From positions 868,001 through 932,000 of the forward strand of contig JAVBQB010000002.1 of NCBI GenBank assembly GCA_031549265.1: a stretch of DNA of 64,000 nt, in the 5' to 3' direction. Both the position numbers and the translations under genes were made by a program. Positions 15,767 through 25,215 of the stretch are shown here, piece by piece (the stretch's first letter is position 1; the number at the start of each line of letters is the position of its first letter). Under the pieces are notes generated by a model, which saw only the letters and a program-made list of their open reading frames with translations, had not been told where the DNA came from and searched no databases. The stretch comes from JAVBQB01 sp031549265 (GTDB lineage: Bacteria > Bacillota > Clostridia > Oscillospirales > JAVBQB01).

Positions 15767-16762
15767 ATGTGCGACTCCTTGATCGAAAAAACCATCAATG
15801 TAGACAGGCTTGAACATGTAATCAACGTGTTCGGCTCGTTTGACGAGAACGTTAAGATTGTCGAAGCCGAGTTTTCAGTTACGGTTATAAACCGCGGCAC
15901 GGAGCTTAAAGTTACCGGCGAGCCTGAGAATGTGCTCAAAGCGCAGCATGTGCTCGAAGGGCTGCTCACTCTGGCTGCCCGCGGCGAGCAGATTAACGAC
16001 CAGAATGTGCGTTATCTGATCGGCCTTATTATGGACGGTAACGAGGACAGGATCAACGAGCTCTCCGGAGACGTTGTTTGTATTACTACGCGCGGCAGGC
16101 CGATAAAAGCTAAAACGCTTGGGCAGAAAAAGTACATCGAGGCGATTCAGAAGAACTCGGTGACTCTCGGAATCGGACCGGCGGGAACAGGAAAGACCTA
16201 CCTTGCGGTCGCGTGCGCGGTCGCGGCGTTCCGCGATAAATCGGTTAACCGGATTATATTGACCCGACCGGCTGTTGAAGCGGGAGAAAAACTGGGGTTT
16301 TTGCCCGGAGATTTGCAGAACAAGGTGGATCCATACCTGCGTCCGCTGTATGACGCACTTTTCGATATGCTCGGAGCCGAGAATTATCAGAAATACCTTG
16401 AGCGAGGAAACATCGAGGTCGCACCGCTAGCTTATATGCGCGGGCGAACGCTGGAGGAGTCTTTCATTATTCTGGACGAGGCTCAGAATACTTCAAAAGA
16501 GCAGATGAAGATGTTTTTGACCCGTATCGGCGCGGGATCAAAGGCGGTAATCACCGGAGACGTTACGCAGATAGATCTGCCGCAGGACAAGGTCAGCGGG
16601 CTTGTGCACGCGTCAAAGGTGCTTAAAAATGTCGAGGGGATCGCGCTGTGCACGCTCACCACCCGCGACGTCGTCAGACATGTACTGGTTCAGCGGATAA
16701 TTCAGGCGTATGAGGACTATGAAAAGACTCGCGCGACCAAAGTGAGGGTGAAGCAGAATTGA
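15767..16762 (+). CDS. phoH: PhoH-family ATPase
   Basis: The 331-residue protein has an N-terminal KH-like region, Walker A GPAGTGKTYLA (about 137-147), RPAVEAGEKLGFLPGDL, and Walker B FIILDEAQN with ITGDVTQIDLP. The PhoH/YbeZ family acts in RNA metabolism and is typically encoded just before ybeY, as here. ACAGG is too close to the ATG at 15767; the TTG 12 bp downstream has better spacing. It overlaps ybeY by 4 bp. Confidence 0.93.
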   Translation: MCDSLIEKTINVDRLEHVINVFGSFDENVKIVEAEFSVTVINRGTELKVTGEPENVLKAQHVLEGLLTLAARGEQINDQNVRYLIGLIMDGNEDRINELSGDVVCITTRGRPIKAKTLGQKKYIEAIQKNSVTLGIGPAGTGKTYLAVACAVAAFRDKSVNRIILTRPAVEAGEKLGFLPGDLQNKVDPYLRPLYDALFDMLGAENYQKYLERGNIEVAPLAYMRGRTLEESFIILDEAQNTSKEQMKMFLTRIGAGSKAVITGDVTQIDLPQDKVSGLVHASKVLKNVEGIALCTLTTRDVVRHVLVQRIIQAYEDYEKTRATKVRVKQN

Positions 16763-17259
16763 GACATTACGTTAGAATGCTTCCGCTCATAAAAAGGCAC
16801 GGCGTTCCGAAGAAGATCGCTTTTGACATGCGCAGGAGCGTGGTAGCGACGCTTGACGAGTGCGGCGTGGACGTCTGTTGCGAGGTGCACATTTGCTTCA
16901 CCGACAATGACGGGATACGGCGAATTAACTCTGACCACCGGGGAATGAACAGAGTCACCGACGTGCTGTCGTTTCCCATGCTTGACCTGTTTCCGGGAGA
17001 TGAGATTTCGCCGGAGGAATGTGATGTGAATCCCGAGACCGGTGCTGTATTTCTGGGGGACATAGTAGTGTCCGCGACACGGGCCCGCGAGCAGGCGGAG
17101 CTCTTCGGGCATTCGCTGGAGCGCGAGATGGTCTACCTGACCGTTCATTCGGTGTTGCACCTTCTCGGGTACGACCACGAGACCGAGGAAGAGGACGCGC
17201 AAATGAGAGAGGTTGCCACAAAGGTGGTTGAAAAGCTTAATTTCAAGTTGATGGAGTAG
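16759..17259 (+). CDS. ybeY: Endoribonuclease YbeY
   Basis: The 166-residue protein has the UPF0054 signature HSVLHLLGYDH (HxxxHxxxxxH), which binds the catalytic zinc, and RGMNRVTDVLSFPM upstream. YbeY matures rRNA and aids ribosome quality control. The TTG start overlaps the phoH stop. An insertion (FPGDEISPEECDVNPETG) replaces the shorter loop before GDIVVS. dgkA and era follow in the usual Firmicute order. Confidence 0.95.
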   Translation: MRHYVRMLPLIKRHGVPKKIAFDMRRSVVATLDECGVDVCCEVHICFTDNDGIRRINSDHRGMNRVTDVLSFPMLDLFPGDEISPEECDVNPETGAVFLGDIVVSATRAREQAELFGHSLEREMVYLTVHSVLHLLGYDHETEEEDAQMREVATKVVEKLNFKLME

Positions 17260-17263
17260 CTTT

Positions 17264-17734
17264 ATGCGATCTTCACGTGAACGAAAGAAGCTGTCCGACA
17301 GTTTCAGCGCGGCGGGTCGCGGGATATTGCTGGCGCTGTTCTCGGAACGCAATGTGCGCATCCACTTCGCGGCGGCAGGTTATGCGGTCGCTTTTGGCGC
17401 GATCGGACAAATTGGAGCAGTGGGTTTTGCGATACTCGCGCTGATTATCGGCTTGGTCATCGGCGCGGAGATGCTGAATTCAGCAATCGAACGCATATGC
17501 GACATGTATACCCGCGAATACGACAGACGCGTGCGTGACATCAAAGACATATCGTCCGGAGCGGTGCTCGTATGCGCGTGTATATCGGTCGCCGTCGCGA
17601 TAGTGTTGTTTACCGGCCCTGAAACACTTGGCAGAATATTGACGTTTTTCTCCAACTGGCTCTGGCTGACCATATTTTTAGCGTCAATTCCATTTGCGCT
17701 GATATTCATTTTCATGAATTGGGGAAAAAAGTAA
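17264..17734 (+). CDS. dgkA: Diacylglycerol/undecaprenol kinase family protein
   Basis: The 156-residue protein has a short amphipathic N-terminus, three transmembrane helices, the active-site stretch EMLNSAIERICD and the conserved DIKDISSGAVLV. In Gram-positives this family phosphorylates undecaprenol to recycle the lipid carrier of cell-wall synthesis. A C-terminal extension of about 30 hydrophobic residues adds a fourth probable helix. Its TAA overlaps the era start by one base. Confidence 0.9.
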   Translation: MRSSRERKKLSDSFSAAGRGILLALFSERNVRIHFAAAGYAVAFGAIGQIGAVGFAILALIIGLVIGAEMLNSAIERICDMYTREYDRRVRDIKDISSGAVLVCACISVAVAIVLFTGPETLGRILTFFSNWLWLTIFLASIPFALIFIFMNWGKK

Positions 17735-18621
17735 TGCAGATAACTCGATCCGGAATGGTTTCTCTCGTAGGCCGTCCCAACGTCGGCAAGTCCACGCTGA
17801 TGAACGCCCTGGTGGGCAACAAAATTGCGATAGTATCGGATAAGCCTCAGACAACCCGCAACAGAATCTGCGCGGTCGTGGTGAACAACGGTGCGCAGAT
17901 TGTTTTTCTGGACACGCCCGGTTTCCATAAAGCGCAGTCAAAGCTCGGGCAATACATGGTGCAGGTCGTCCGCGAGAGCGTTGACGAAGTCGACTGCGTG
18001 CTGCTGCTTGTGGAGCCGGTCGCCCATGTCGGCACTCCGGAGAGCAAGCTGCTAGAGCGCATAAGCGAGCTGAAAACGCCGTGTATGCTTGTTATTAATA
18101 AAATAGATACGATAAAAAAGGAAGAGCTGCTTGAAATTATAGCCGTATATTCAAATGCTTACAATTTCGAGGCGATAATCCCGCTCAGCGCCCAAACGGG
18201 CGAAGGGCTGGATATCCTGCTCGCCGAGCTCGACCGGTTCATCCCCGAGGGGCCGCAGCTGTTTCCCGACGGGATGCTGTCCGACCAGCCAGAGCGTCAG
18301 CTTGTCGCGGAAATTATCCGTGAAAAGCTGCTGCTTCTGCTTGACCGCGAAGTGCCGCACGGTTCCGCGGTCGAAATTGAAAAAATGGAAGTTCGCGACG
18401 ACGGTTTGGTGGAGATCGGCACCGTCATCTACTGCGAAAAAGACAGCCACAAGGGAATTATTATCGGTCACAAGGGCGCGAGGCTTAGGCGCATTGGCGA
18501 ACTGGCCCGGGCTGACATTGAGCAGCTGCTGGAGTCCAGGGTTTTTCTTGAAACATGGGTGAAGGTTAAGGAAAATTGGCGCGACAATCCATCGCATGTC
18601 CGCAATTTTGGATATGAATAA
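17734..18621 (+). CDS. era: GTPase Era
   Basis: The 295-residue protein has G1 GRPNVGKST (13-21), switch I with TTRN, G3 DTPGFH, G4 NKID and G5 SAQTGEG. The C-terminal KH domain shows IIIGHKGARLRRIGELAR. Era binds 16S rRNA and guides small-subunit assembly. I chose the ATG at 17734 (GGGG 9 nt upstream) over an upstream TTG at 17719. The gene overlaps recO. Confidence 0.96.
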   Translation: MQITRSGMVSLVGRPNVGKSTLMNALVGNKIAIVSDKPQTTRNRICAVVVNNGAQIVFLDTPGFHKAQSKLGQYMVQVVRESVDEVDCVLLLVEPVAHVGTPESKLLERISELKTPCMLVINKIDTIKKEELLEIIAVYSNAYNFEAIIPLSAQTGEGLDILLAELDRFIPEGPQLFPDGMLSDQPERQLVAEIIREKLLLLLDREVPHGSAVEIEKMEVRDDGLVEIGTVIYCEKDSHKGIIIGHKGARLRRIGELARADIEQLLESRVFLETWVKVKENWRDNPSHVRNFGYE

Positions 18622-19402
18622 CTCATTTGAGAACGTTTGCGCGCTGGTTCTGAGGGTGTCGGATTACAAAGATTCCGACAAGATGCTGACGCTGCTGACC
18701 GACGGTTATGGCAAGCTGGGAGTGCTGGCGCGCAGGGCAAAGCGGCCCGGATCCCGCCTGATGGTGGCTACGCAGCAGTTCTCATATTCGAGGTTCACGA
18801 TCTTTTCGTACAGAAACCGCAAATCCATCAACGAAGCCGAACCGATTCATTTTTTTCTCAGTGACCGGCCGGATATTGACCGGCTTGCGCTCGCGACTTA
18901 TTTTTCGGATCTGCTTGAAGAGGTAGCTGACGAGGACTGTCCGGGCGACGCGCTGCTCAGGTTCGCGCTGAACGGATTCAGCGTTTTGGAGAGAGCGGCC
19001 AGATCAATCGACCACGTCAAATCGGTTTTCGAGATAAAACTGATGGCAATCGCCGGATTTGCACCACTTGTCAGCGCTTGCGCCTCCTGCGGCAGAACCC
19101 ACGCCGCCAAATGGACGCTGGGAATTGAGCACGGGTGCATCTGGTGCGATGATTGCTCCGGGCACATTGTGGGAGATGGCGCGTTCGAAATGGGGGCGGG
19201 AGCGGCGGCCGCATTGCGGTATGTTCTGGACGGTTCCAGGAATCCGTTTTCATTTGAACTGGACGACACTGCGCAGCGGCAGTTTTCGCGGATAACGGAG
19301 GCGTTCGTTCAGTATCATCTGGGACGCAGGTTTGCGTCGCTTGACTATTACAAAGATTTAAGGTATGGCTTTAATGGAAATAAACAGCAGGAAATCAGAT
19401 AA
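18596..19402 (+). CDS. recO: DNA repair protein RecO
   Basis: The 268-residue protein has an N-terminal OB fold (ALVLRVSDYKDSDKMLTLLT, YGKLGVLARRAKRPGSR) and a Cys4 zinc site (CASCG and CDDC at about 163-188), as in most RecO proteins. RecO loads RecA with RecF and RecR. An ATG at 18614 is an alternative start; neither start has a strong Shine-Dalgarno, which fits coupling to era. It overlaps mutS2 at the 3' end. Confidence 0.92.
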   Translation: MSAILDMNNSFENVCALVLRVSDYKDSDKMLTLLTDGYGKLGVLARRAKRPGSRLMVATQQFSYSRFTIFSYRNRKSINEAEPIHFFLSDRPDIDRLALATYFSDLLEEVADEDCPGDALLRFALNGFSVLERAARSIDHVKSVFEIKLMAIAGFAPLVSACASCGRTHAAKWTLGIEHGCIWCDDCSGHIVGDGAFEMGAGAAAALRYVLDGSRNPFSFELDDTAQRQFSRITEAFVQYHLGRRFASLDYYKDLRYGFNGNKQQEIR

Positions 19403-21737
19403 TACACTGGAGCTCGACCGCGTTCTTCAAATGCTGTCCGAATCGGCGGTATCAGACGCCGCCAAGCAGGACGCGATGGAGCTTGCGCCGTCGGACGACG
19501 CGAAGGAAGTCGGCCGCAGGCTTGCCGAGACAGACGCCGCGCGTAATATGATCGGCCTTCACGGCAGCCCGTCGTTTTCGGGTATCAGAGATATCGGGGG
19601 AGCGCTCAAACGCGCCGATATCGGCGGAATGCTCAATACGCGGGAGCTGCTGGACGTCGCGGCTTTGCTGCGGATTGCACGGGCGGTCAAGGACTACTCG
19701 GCGGACACCGCCGGCAGCATCGATCACTTGTTCAAAGCTCTTAAAACAAACCGTTTTCTTGAAGAAAAAATAACGACCGCAATCGTCTCGGAGGATGAAA
19801 TTTCGGACGCCGCAAGCTCCGCGCTCGCCGATATCCGGCGGCACATCCGGACGGCTAACGCCAAGATCCGCGAGACTCTCCAGAAGTTTATTACGTCGCC
19901 AAATTACGCGAAGTACCTTCAGGATCCGATCATTACCATGCGCGCCGACAGGCACGTTCTCCCGGTAAAGGCCGAGCACCGCTCGGAGATAAACGGTCTG
20001 GTACACGACGTCTCATCCAGCGGCGCGACATACTTCATTGAGCCGATGAGCGTTGTTCAGCTCAACAATGACCTTCGTGAGCGCCAGGCGTCCGAACAAA
20101 AAGAGATCGAGCGCATACTCGCCGAGCTGTCGGCGGATGTCTCCGGTGCTTCGGAAGACATCCGCGAGAATTACCGCTCTCTCGTCGCGCTCGACTTGAT
20201 TTTTGCTAAAGGCAAGCTCTCGTATAAGCTTGACGCCTCGACGCCGGAGATCAGGGAGAGCGGGGAAATTTACCTCAAAAACGCGCGACACCCGCTTCTG
20301 GATATAAAGACGGCGGTTCCGATAACCGTTCGGCTGGGGTTCGAATACGATACGCTCGTTATTACCGGCCCCAACACCGGAGGAAAAACGGTCGCGCTCA
20401 AGACGCTCGGACTGCTCGTGCTCATGTGCGCGTGCGGACTGCATATCCCGGTATCCGACGGCAGTCGGGTTTCCGTGTTCAAACGCGTTTTCGCCGATAT
20501 AGGCGACGAGCAGAGCATTGAGCAGTCTCTTTCGACATTTTCCTCGCATATGAAAAATATTGTGAATATTCTTGGCATGGCTGACGACAGATCGCTGATA
20601 CTTTTTGACGAACTCGGAGCCGGTACTGACCCTGTCGAGGGTGCGGCTCTGGCTGTCGCGATAATTCAGCACGCGCGGGGGCTCGGGGCCAAAATCGCCG
20701 CGACCACGCATTACGCCGAACTGAAAATGTTTGCCATGACCACTCCGGGCGTGGAAAACGCCAGCTGCGAATTTGACGTCGAGACGCTCAAGCCTACCTA
20801 CAGGCTGATTATCGGAATACCCGGTAAGTCGAACGCTTTCGCGATTTCCAAGCGGCTGGGACTTGAGGATAACATAATAGACTACGCGGGCAATCTGGTC
20901 AGATCCGAGGACAAACGGTTCGAGGATGTGCTGGCGCAGTTGGAGCAAAAGCGTTCGGCCTTGGAACGCGAGCAGCTTCAGACCGAAAAGCTTCGGATCG
21001 AGGCCGAGGAGTACGCTAAAAAAGCGCAGGCGTTCCACGCCGCCACTGAACGCGAACGCGCGGGGGCTGCAGACCGTGCGCGGGCAGAGGCTCGAAAGAT
21101 AATCGCGGATGCGCGCGCCGAAGCCGACACAGTTATGGAGGAGCTTCGGGAATCCGCCAAGATGGCGGCGTCTGAGGATAATTTCAGGCAGATCAACGAA
21201 GCGAGGGCTTCTTTGCGCAGGCGTCTGAATGAAGCCGAGGCGGCAATCGGCGGAAGTATGGGCACACAGGAACCCGTTCTCGAGGAAAGGCCGATTAAGC
21301 CTGGGGACGTCGTCGTGCTCGCGGGCACCAATACGGCGGCCACCGTGCTGCAAGGCCCGGACAAGGACGGTATGGTCAGTTTGCAGGCGGGGATAATGAA
21401 AGTGACGGTCAAGAGCTCCGAGCTTCGCCACGCTGCCAAAAAGGAAATCCCTAAGACGTATGAATCAAGCAGCGGGGGGAACTTCGCTAAGCAGCAGTCC
21501 TCCGAAGTGGATCTGCGCGGAATGACGTCGGACGAAGCGATCAGCGTGATGGAAATGTTTATTGACAATGCTTTTCGGGCTAAACTAACAGGAGTGTCAA
21601 TCATTCACGGAAAAGGGACGGGCGCTTTAAGGACGGCGGTTCACGGCGCTCTCAGGAAAAACAAGTTGGTCAAATCGTTTAGACTGGGCAGATACGGCGA
21701 AGGTGAGAGCGGAGTGACTATAGTGGAAATCAATTAA
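19365..21737 (+). CDS. mutS2: Endonuclease MutS2
   Basis: The 790-residue protein has the MutS core with Walker A GPNTGGKTVALKT (about 341-353), Walker B LILFDELGAGTDP and ATTHYAELK. A coiled coil (about 520-620) and a C-terminal Smr nuclease domain follow, with VDLRGMTSDEA and IIHGKGTGALR. MutS2 acts on recombination intermediates and stalled ribosomes rather than on mismatch repair. The ATG at 19374 is better spaced from AAGG than the one at 19365. A 10-bp hairpin (21726-21751) covers its stop. Confidence 0.95.
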   Translation: MALMEINSRKSDNTLELDRVLQMLSESAVSDAAKQDAMELAPSDDAKEVGRRLAETDAARNMIGLHGSPSFSGIRDIGGALKRADIGGMLNTRELLDVAALLRIARAVKDYSADTAGSIDHLFKALKTNRFLEEKITTAIVSEDEISDAASSALADIRRHIRTANAKIRETLQKFITSPNYAKYLQDPIITMRADRHVLPVKAEHRSEINGLVHDVSSSGATYFIEPMSVVQLNNDLRERQASEQKEIERILAELSADVSGASEDIRENYRSLVALDLIFAKGKLSYKLDASTPEIRESGEIYLKNARHPLLDIKTAVPITVRLGFEYDTLVITGPNTGGKTVALKTLGLLVLMCACGLHIPVSDGSRVSVFKRVFADIGDEQSIEQSLSTFSSHMKNIVNILGMADDRSLILFDELGAGTDPVEGAALAVAIIQHARGLGAKIAATTHYAELKMFAMTTPGVENASCEFDVETLKPTYRLIIGIPGKSNAFAISKRLGLEDNIIDYAGNLVRSEDKRFEDVLAQLEQKRSALEREQLQTEKLRIEAEEYAKKAQAFHAATERERAGAADRARAEARKIIADARAEADTVMEELRESAKMAASEDNFRQINEARASLRRRLNEAEAAIGGSMGTQEPVLEERPIKPGDVVVLAGTNTAATVLQGPDKDGMVSLQAGIMKVTVKSSELRHAAKKEIPKTYESSSGGNFAKQQSSEVDLRGMTSDEAISVMEMFIDNAFRAKLTGVSIIHGKGTGALRTAVHGALRKNKLVKSFRLGRYGEGESGVTIVEIN

Positions 21738-21777
21738 AAAAAATTGATTTCGCGCCGCACTTTTTACCTATATCACA

Positions 21778-21806
21778 TTGACTTGCAATACGAGAATTGA
21801 TATTCT
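21778..21806 (+). promoter_or_regulatory. Promoter of the HPr gene
   Basis: TTGACT (21778-21783), 17 bp, then TATTCT (21801-21806), about 60 bp before the ATG. The perfect hairpin GAAATCAATT/AATTGATTTC (21726-21751) just upstream separates it from mutS2. Confidence 0.65.
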
Positions 21807-21867
21807 CTTTACTGAGTAGTTTACGTTTGGCAAATAATTTCTCTTTCGATGCGTTGGAGGTTAAAAG

Positions 21868-22131
21868 ATGTACTCTCGTGAAGTTGTCGTTAATAACAAG
21901 GTGGGACTGCATGCGCGCCCGGCGACCTTTTTTATTCAGAAGGCAAACGAGTTTAAGAGCAGCATTTGGGTGGAAAAGGACGAGCGCAGAGTGAACGCGA
22001 AAAGTCTTTTGGGCATCCTTTCACTAGGTATCATTAAAGGGACTTCCATCAGCATTTTTGCCGACGGAACCGATGAGCAGGACGCAGTTGCCGCTCTTTC
22101 GGAAATGGTCTCTTCCAACTTTTACGAATAA
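21868..22131 (+). CDS. ptsH: HPr-family phosphocarrier protein
   Basis: The 87-residue protein has the HPr active site His15 in GLHARPA and the regulatory Ser46 (AKSLLGILSLGI). Ser46 is the HPr kinase target in Firmicutes. HPr passes phosphate from enzyme I to sugar transporters; seryl-phosphorylated HPr acts with CcpA. No ptsI or other PTS gene is nearby, so a Crh-like regulatory role is possible, although His15 is present. GGAGG lies 9 nt upstream, and a GC-rich terminator follows. Confidence 0.88.
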   Translation: MYSREVVVNNKVGLHARPATFFIQKANEFKSSIWVEKDERRVNAKSLLGILSLGIIKGTSISIFADGTDEQDAVAALSEMVSSNFYE

Positions 22132-22241
22132 GTTCAACCGGCTGACTGGTTTTCCATATAACTTGATTGCTTACGCCTTTTGTGTCCGCGCGGTGCGCCG
22201 GGCATAGTCGAAGTATACGTTTCAAACGCGATTTGCTGATA

Positions 22242-22270
22242 GCGCCGCCGTTCGGCGGCGTTTAGTATAT
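22242..22270 (+). terminator. Terminator after the HPr gene
   Basis: CGCCGCCG (22243-22250) and CGGCGGCG (22253-22260) form a tight stem, followed by TTTAGTATATT. The T-run is short. Confidence 0.6.
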
Positions 22271-22305
22271 TCAATTATACGAGGAGTCCCTGAGGGAGAA
22301 ATTAC

Positions 22306-24120
22306 ATGACTGACCTGAAACAAAAAGCATTGTCATTGCCGCTGAAACCCGGCGTTTACATTATGATGGACAAGTCCGGGCAGGTAATATATGTTGGCAA
22401 GGCGAAGCAGCTGAAAAACCGGGTGAGCCAGTATTTCCACGAGAGCGGCGACAAGTCGCCCAAAACCCAGGCGATGGTCTCGCAGATCCATTCATTTGAC
22501 ACGATTATCGCGGCGAGCGAATTTGAGGCGCTGGTGCTGGAATGCTCGCTGATCAAGTACCATAAGCCGAAATATAACATCATGCTCAAGGATGACAAGG
22601 GCTATCCCTTCATCCGCGTGTCGCTCAGAGATGATTACCCGAGGTTTACGATCGAGTCAAAGATGCGCGAGGACGGCGTCAAGTATTTCGGCCCATTCGG
22701 CGGGAGATTTATTCTAAACGACGTCATAAACGCCATTATATCCGCCTTTCGCCTGCCGATATGTTCTAAGCAGTTTCCGCAGGAGATCGGGCGCGGGCGG
22801 GCGTGCCTCAAATACCATATGGGGCAATGCATCGCTGTTTGCCAGGGCAATGTATCGTCTGCGGAATACCACGAGATCATCGATCAGGCAGTAAAGCTGT
22901 TGGACGGGAAATTTGACGACGTTCTTCAGGAAATCACAGCGGATATGGAAAGCGCGTCCGAAGCGCTGAACTTTGAGAAAGCCGCAGTACTCCGTGACCG
23001 GCTGAAGGCCATCAAGCGGCTGGACCAGAAGCAGAGCGTCATACTCAACCGCACGGCGGACACCGACGCTGTGGGCATCCATATAGGCGACGCGCACACG
23101 GTCGTCGCGGTGCTGCACTATATTGAGGGCAAACTGCTCGGGCGGCATATTGAAGTGCTGCCGGCATATTCACCGGGCGAGGAGAGCGAGCTGATTTCGG
23201 CTTTTCTCAAGCAGTTTTATATATCAAAACCGCTGCTGCCGAGATATATACTCCTACAAACGGAAATAGAGGATGCCGAGCCCATGCTGCAAATCCTAAA
23301 CGAGAATTCCAAGCGCAAAACGGAGATAATAGTTCCGAAACGCGGCGAACGCGCTTCGATGGTCAGCCTGGCTATTACCAACGCTGGTGAGGAAAACGAG
23401 CGGATTACGACCGGCGACGAACGCCGAAGAAAATCGATCACCGACCTGCAAAAAGCGTTGGGGCTGGAAGCGCCTCCCGAGCGGATTGAGAGCTTTGATA
23501 TCTCGAATATATCCGGCACCGATATTGTCGGATCAATGGTCGTTTTCCAAAACGGACAGCCGCGCAAGAGCGCTTACCGGAAGTTCAAGATCAAGACGAT
23601 TGACAGTCAGGATGATTACCACTCGATGCGCGAAGTTATATCCCGCAGGCTTGCACGCTATTTGGAGGGCGACGAAAAGTTTTTCCCGCTGCCCGACCTC
23701 ATGCTGATTGACGGAGGAAAAGCGCACGCGTCATGCGCGCTGGATGTGGTACAGGCTGCGGGACTGAGTTTGCCGGTGTTTGGTATGGTCAAGGACGACC
23801 GCCACCGAACCCGCGCTCTGATAACGCCCGAGGGGCTGGAGATCGCGATTTCCGCGACTCCCGCGCTGTTCGCATTTATCGGGCGGATTCAGGAGGAAAC
23901 GCACAGGTTTGCCATTGAGTTTCACCGGCAGCAGCGATCCAAGCGGTCGGTTGCCTCGGTGCTGGACGACATTGACTCGGTCGGGGACGCGAGGCGAAAC
24001 GCCCTGATTAAAAAATTCCGCAGCATTAAGGCGATAAAAGGCGCGACGGTTGAGGAACTCAGCCAGGCGGTGCCTAAAAACGTTGCGCAGGCTGTGTTTG
24101 ACTACTTTAGAAAGTCGTGA
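22306..24120 (+). CDS. uvrC: Excinuclease ABC subunit C
   Basis: The 604-residue protein has an N-terminal GIY-YIG nuclease domain (PGVYIMMDKSGQVIYVGKAK), Cys residues between the domains, a UVR motif (about 205-235, EALNFEKAAVLRDRL), the RNase H-like nuclease half (ESFDISNISGTD and MLIDGGKAH) and C-terminal helix-hairpin-helices. UvrC makes both incisions in nucleotide excision repair. AGGGAG precedes the ATG. rsmD follows after 4 bp. Confidence 0.97.
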   Translation: MTDLKQKALSLPLKPGVYIMMDKSGQVIYVGKAKQLKNRVSQYFHESGDKSPKTQAMVSQIHSFDTIIAASEFEALVLECSLIKYHKPKYNIMLKDDKGYPFIRVSLRDDYPRFTIESKMREDGVKYFGPFGGRFILNDVINAIISAFRLPICSKQFPQEIGRGRACLKYHMGQCIAVCQGNVSSAEYHEIIDQAVKLLDGKFDDVLQEITADMESASEALNFEKAAVLRDRLKAIKRLDQKQSVILNRTADTDAVGIHIGDAHTVVAVLHYIEGKLLGRHIEVLPAYSPGEESELISAFLKQFYISKPLLPRYILLQTEIEDAEPMLQILNENSKRKTEIIVPKRGERASMVSLAITNAGEENERITTGDERRRKSITDLQKALGLEAPPERIESFDISNISGTDIVGSMVVFQNGQPRKSAYRKFKIKTIDSQDDYHSMREVISRRLARYLEGDEKFFPLPDLMLIDGGKAHASCALDVVQAAGLSLPVFGMVKDDRHRTRALITPEGLEIAISATPALFAFIGRIQEETHRFAIEFHRQQRSKRSVASVLDDIDSVGDARRNALIKKFRSIKAIKGATVEELSQAVPKNVAQAVFDYFRKS

Positions 24121-24124
24121 TTAT

Positions 24125-24679
24125 ATGAGAGTAATAACGGGAGAAGCCCGCGGCAGAAAGCTGGAAGCGGTGGAAGGCTATGACACCAGACCGACTTCCG
24201 ACCGGATCAAGGAATCGATATTTAATATTATTCAGTTCGACATAGAAGGGCGGCGCGTACTCGATCTTTTTGCCGGTACCGGCCAGCTGGGGGTCGAAGC
24301 GCTCAGTAGAGGAGCGCGGGAAGCGGTGTTTGTCGACACAAACGCGGATGCCATTAAAGTTATTAAAGCCAACTTGAAAACCACTGGCTTTGACAGCCGA
24401 AGCAGGACGGTCAACACTGATTACAGGCTGTATCTACAGTCCAAACCGGGGAAATTTGATATAGTTTTCATTGATCCGCCGTATAAAACGGATTTATGCG
24501 ACAAAGCGCTGATTGACCTTGTTGCATTTGACATTCTGTCCGATGGTGGTATAATAGTGTGCGAAACACCTCAAAATGCCGAGATACACGTCGGCACGGA
24601 GGAGGAATATCAGATCAACGAATACAAATACGGGCACAAAAAGATTACCGTTTGCCGCAAGCTGTGCGCCGTAACATAA
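24125..24679 (+). CDS. rsmD: 16S rRNA (guanine966-N2)-methyltransferase
   Basis: The 184-residue protein starts MRVITGEARGRKLE and has RPTSDRIKESIFNI, the SAM-binding LDLFAGTGQLGVEALSRGA and the catalytic (D/N)PPY motif in FIDPPYKTD. This is the RsmD pattern. The ATG at 24125 lies 4 bp after uvrC. coaD follows, the usual rsmD-coaD pairing. Confidence 0.95.
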   Translation: MRVITGEARGRKLEAVEGYDTRPTSDRIKESIFNIIQFDIEGRRVLDLFAGTGQLGVEALSRGAREAVFVDTNADAIKVIKANLKTTGFDSRSRTVNTDYRLYLQSKPGKFDIVFIDPPYKTDLCDKALIDLVAFDILSDGGIIVCETPQNAEIHVGTEEEYQINEYKYGHKKITVCRKLCAVT

Positions 24680-24698
24680 CTTGGGCGGTTTAGAATAT

Positions 24699-25172
24699 AT
24701 GAAAACGGCAATGTTTCCTGGCAGCTTTGACCCGCCGAATGTGGGGCACATTGATATTATCCGGCGGGCGTCGGCGATGTTTGACAGACTGATTGTGGTC
24801 GCGATGTCCAACCCGGGCAAGAAATGCAGATTTTCACTGGAGCAGAGAATGCATATGCTGACGCTCTCGACAGCCGGGCTTGAAAATGTGTCGGTCGATT
24901 GCCATGACGCCTTGATGGTTCAGTATGCCGCTGAGCGCGATATACGCATTGCAGTCAAAGGGGTTCGCACTCCGCAGGATTTCGAAATCGAAATGCGGAT
25001 GGCGATGATTAACCGCAGGATGGTGCCGGGGCTTGAGACGTTGCTGATTCCCGCAGCGCCTGAGCATGTTTTTATCAGTTCTACGCATGTGCGAGAGATC
25101 GCATACAATAAAGGCGATATCGCGGATTTTGTCCCGCCGGAAATACTGGACATTGTTCTGTCCGGTTTTTGA
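24699..25172 (+). CDS. coaD: Phosphopantetheine adenylyltransferase
   Basis: The 157-residue length is standard. PGSFDPPNVGHIDII contains the nucleotidyltransferase HxGH-type motif, here NVGH where the family usually has T-N-G-H. The C-terminal ISSTHVREI matches the ISSSxVRE signature. CoaD makes dephospho-CoA from 4'-phosphopantetheine and ATP. The ATG at 24699 is preferred to the TTG at 24681 because the family begins directly with this strand. Confidence 0.93.
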   Translation: MKTAMFPGSFDPPNVGHIDIIRRASAMFDRLIVVAMSNPGKKCRFSLEQRMHMLTLSTAGLENVSVDCHDALMVQYAAERDIRIAVKGVRTPQDFEIEMRMAMINRRMVPGLETLLIPAAPEHVFISSTHVREIAYNKGDIADFVPPEILDIVLSGF

Positions 25173-25215
25173 GTAATGCTGCGGGCTCGATCTGCTACAA
25201 TAATGGAGGTTAACA

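Noticed and set aside
20013..21431. 472-residue minus-strand ORF
   Set aside because: Shadow of mutS2, with Arg/His-rich translation typical of an antisense frame in GC-rich coding DNA.
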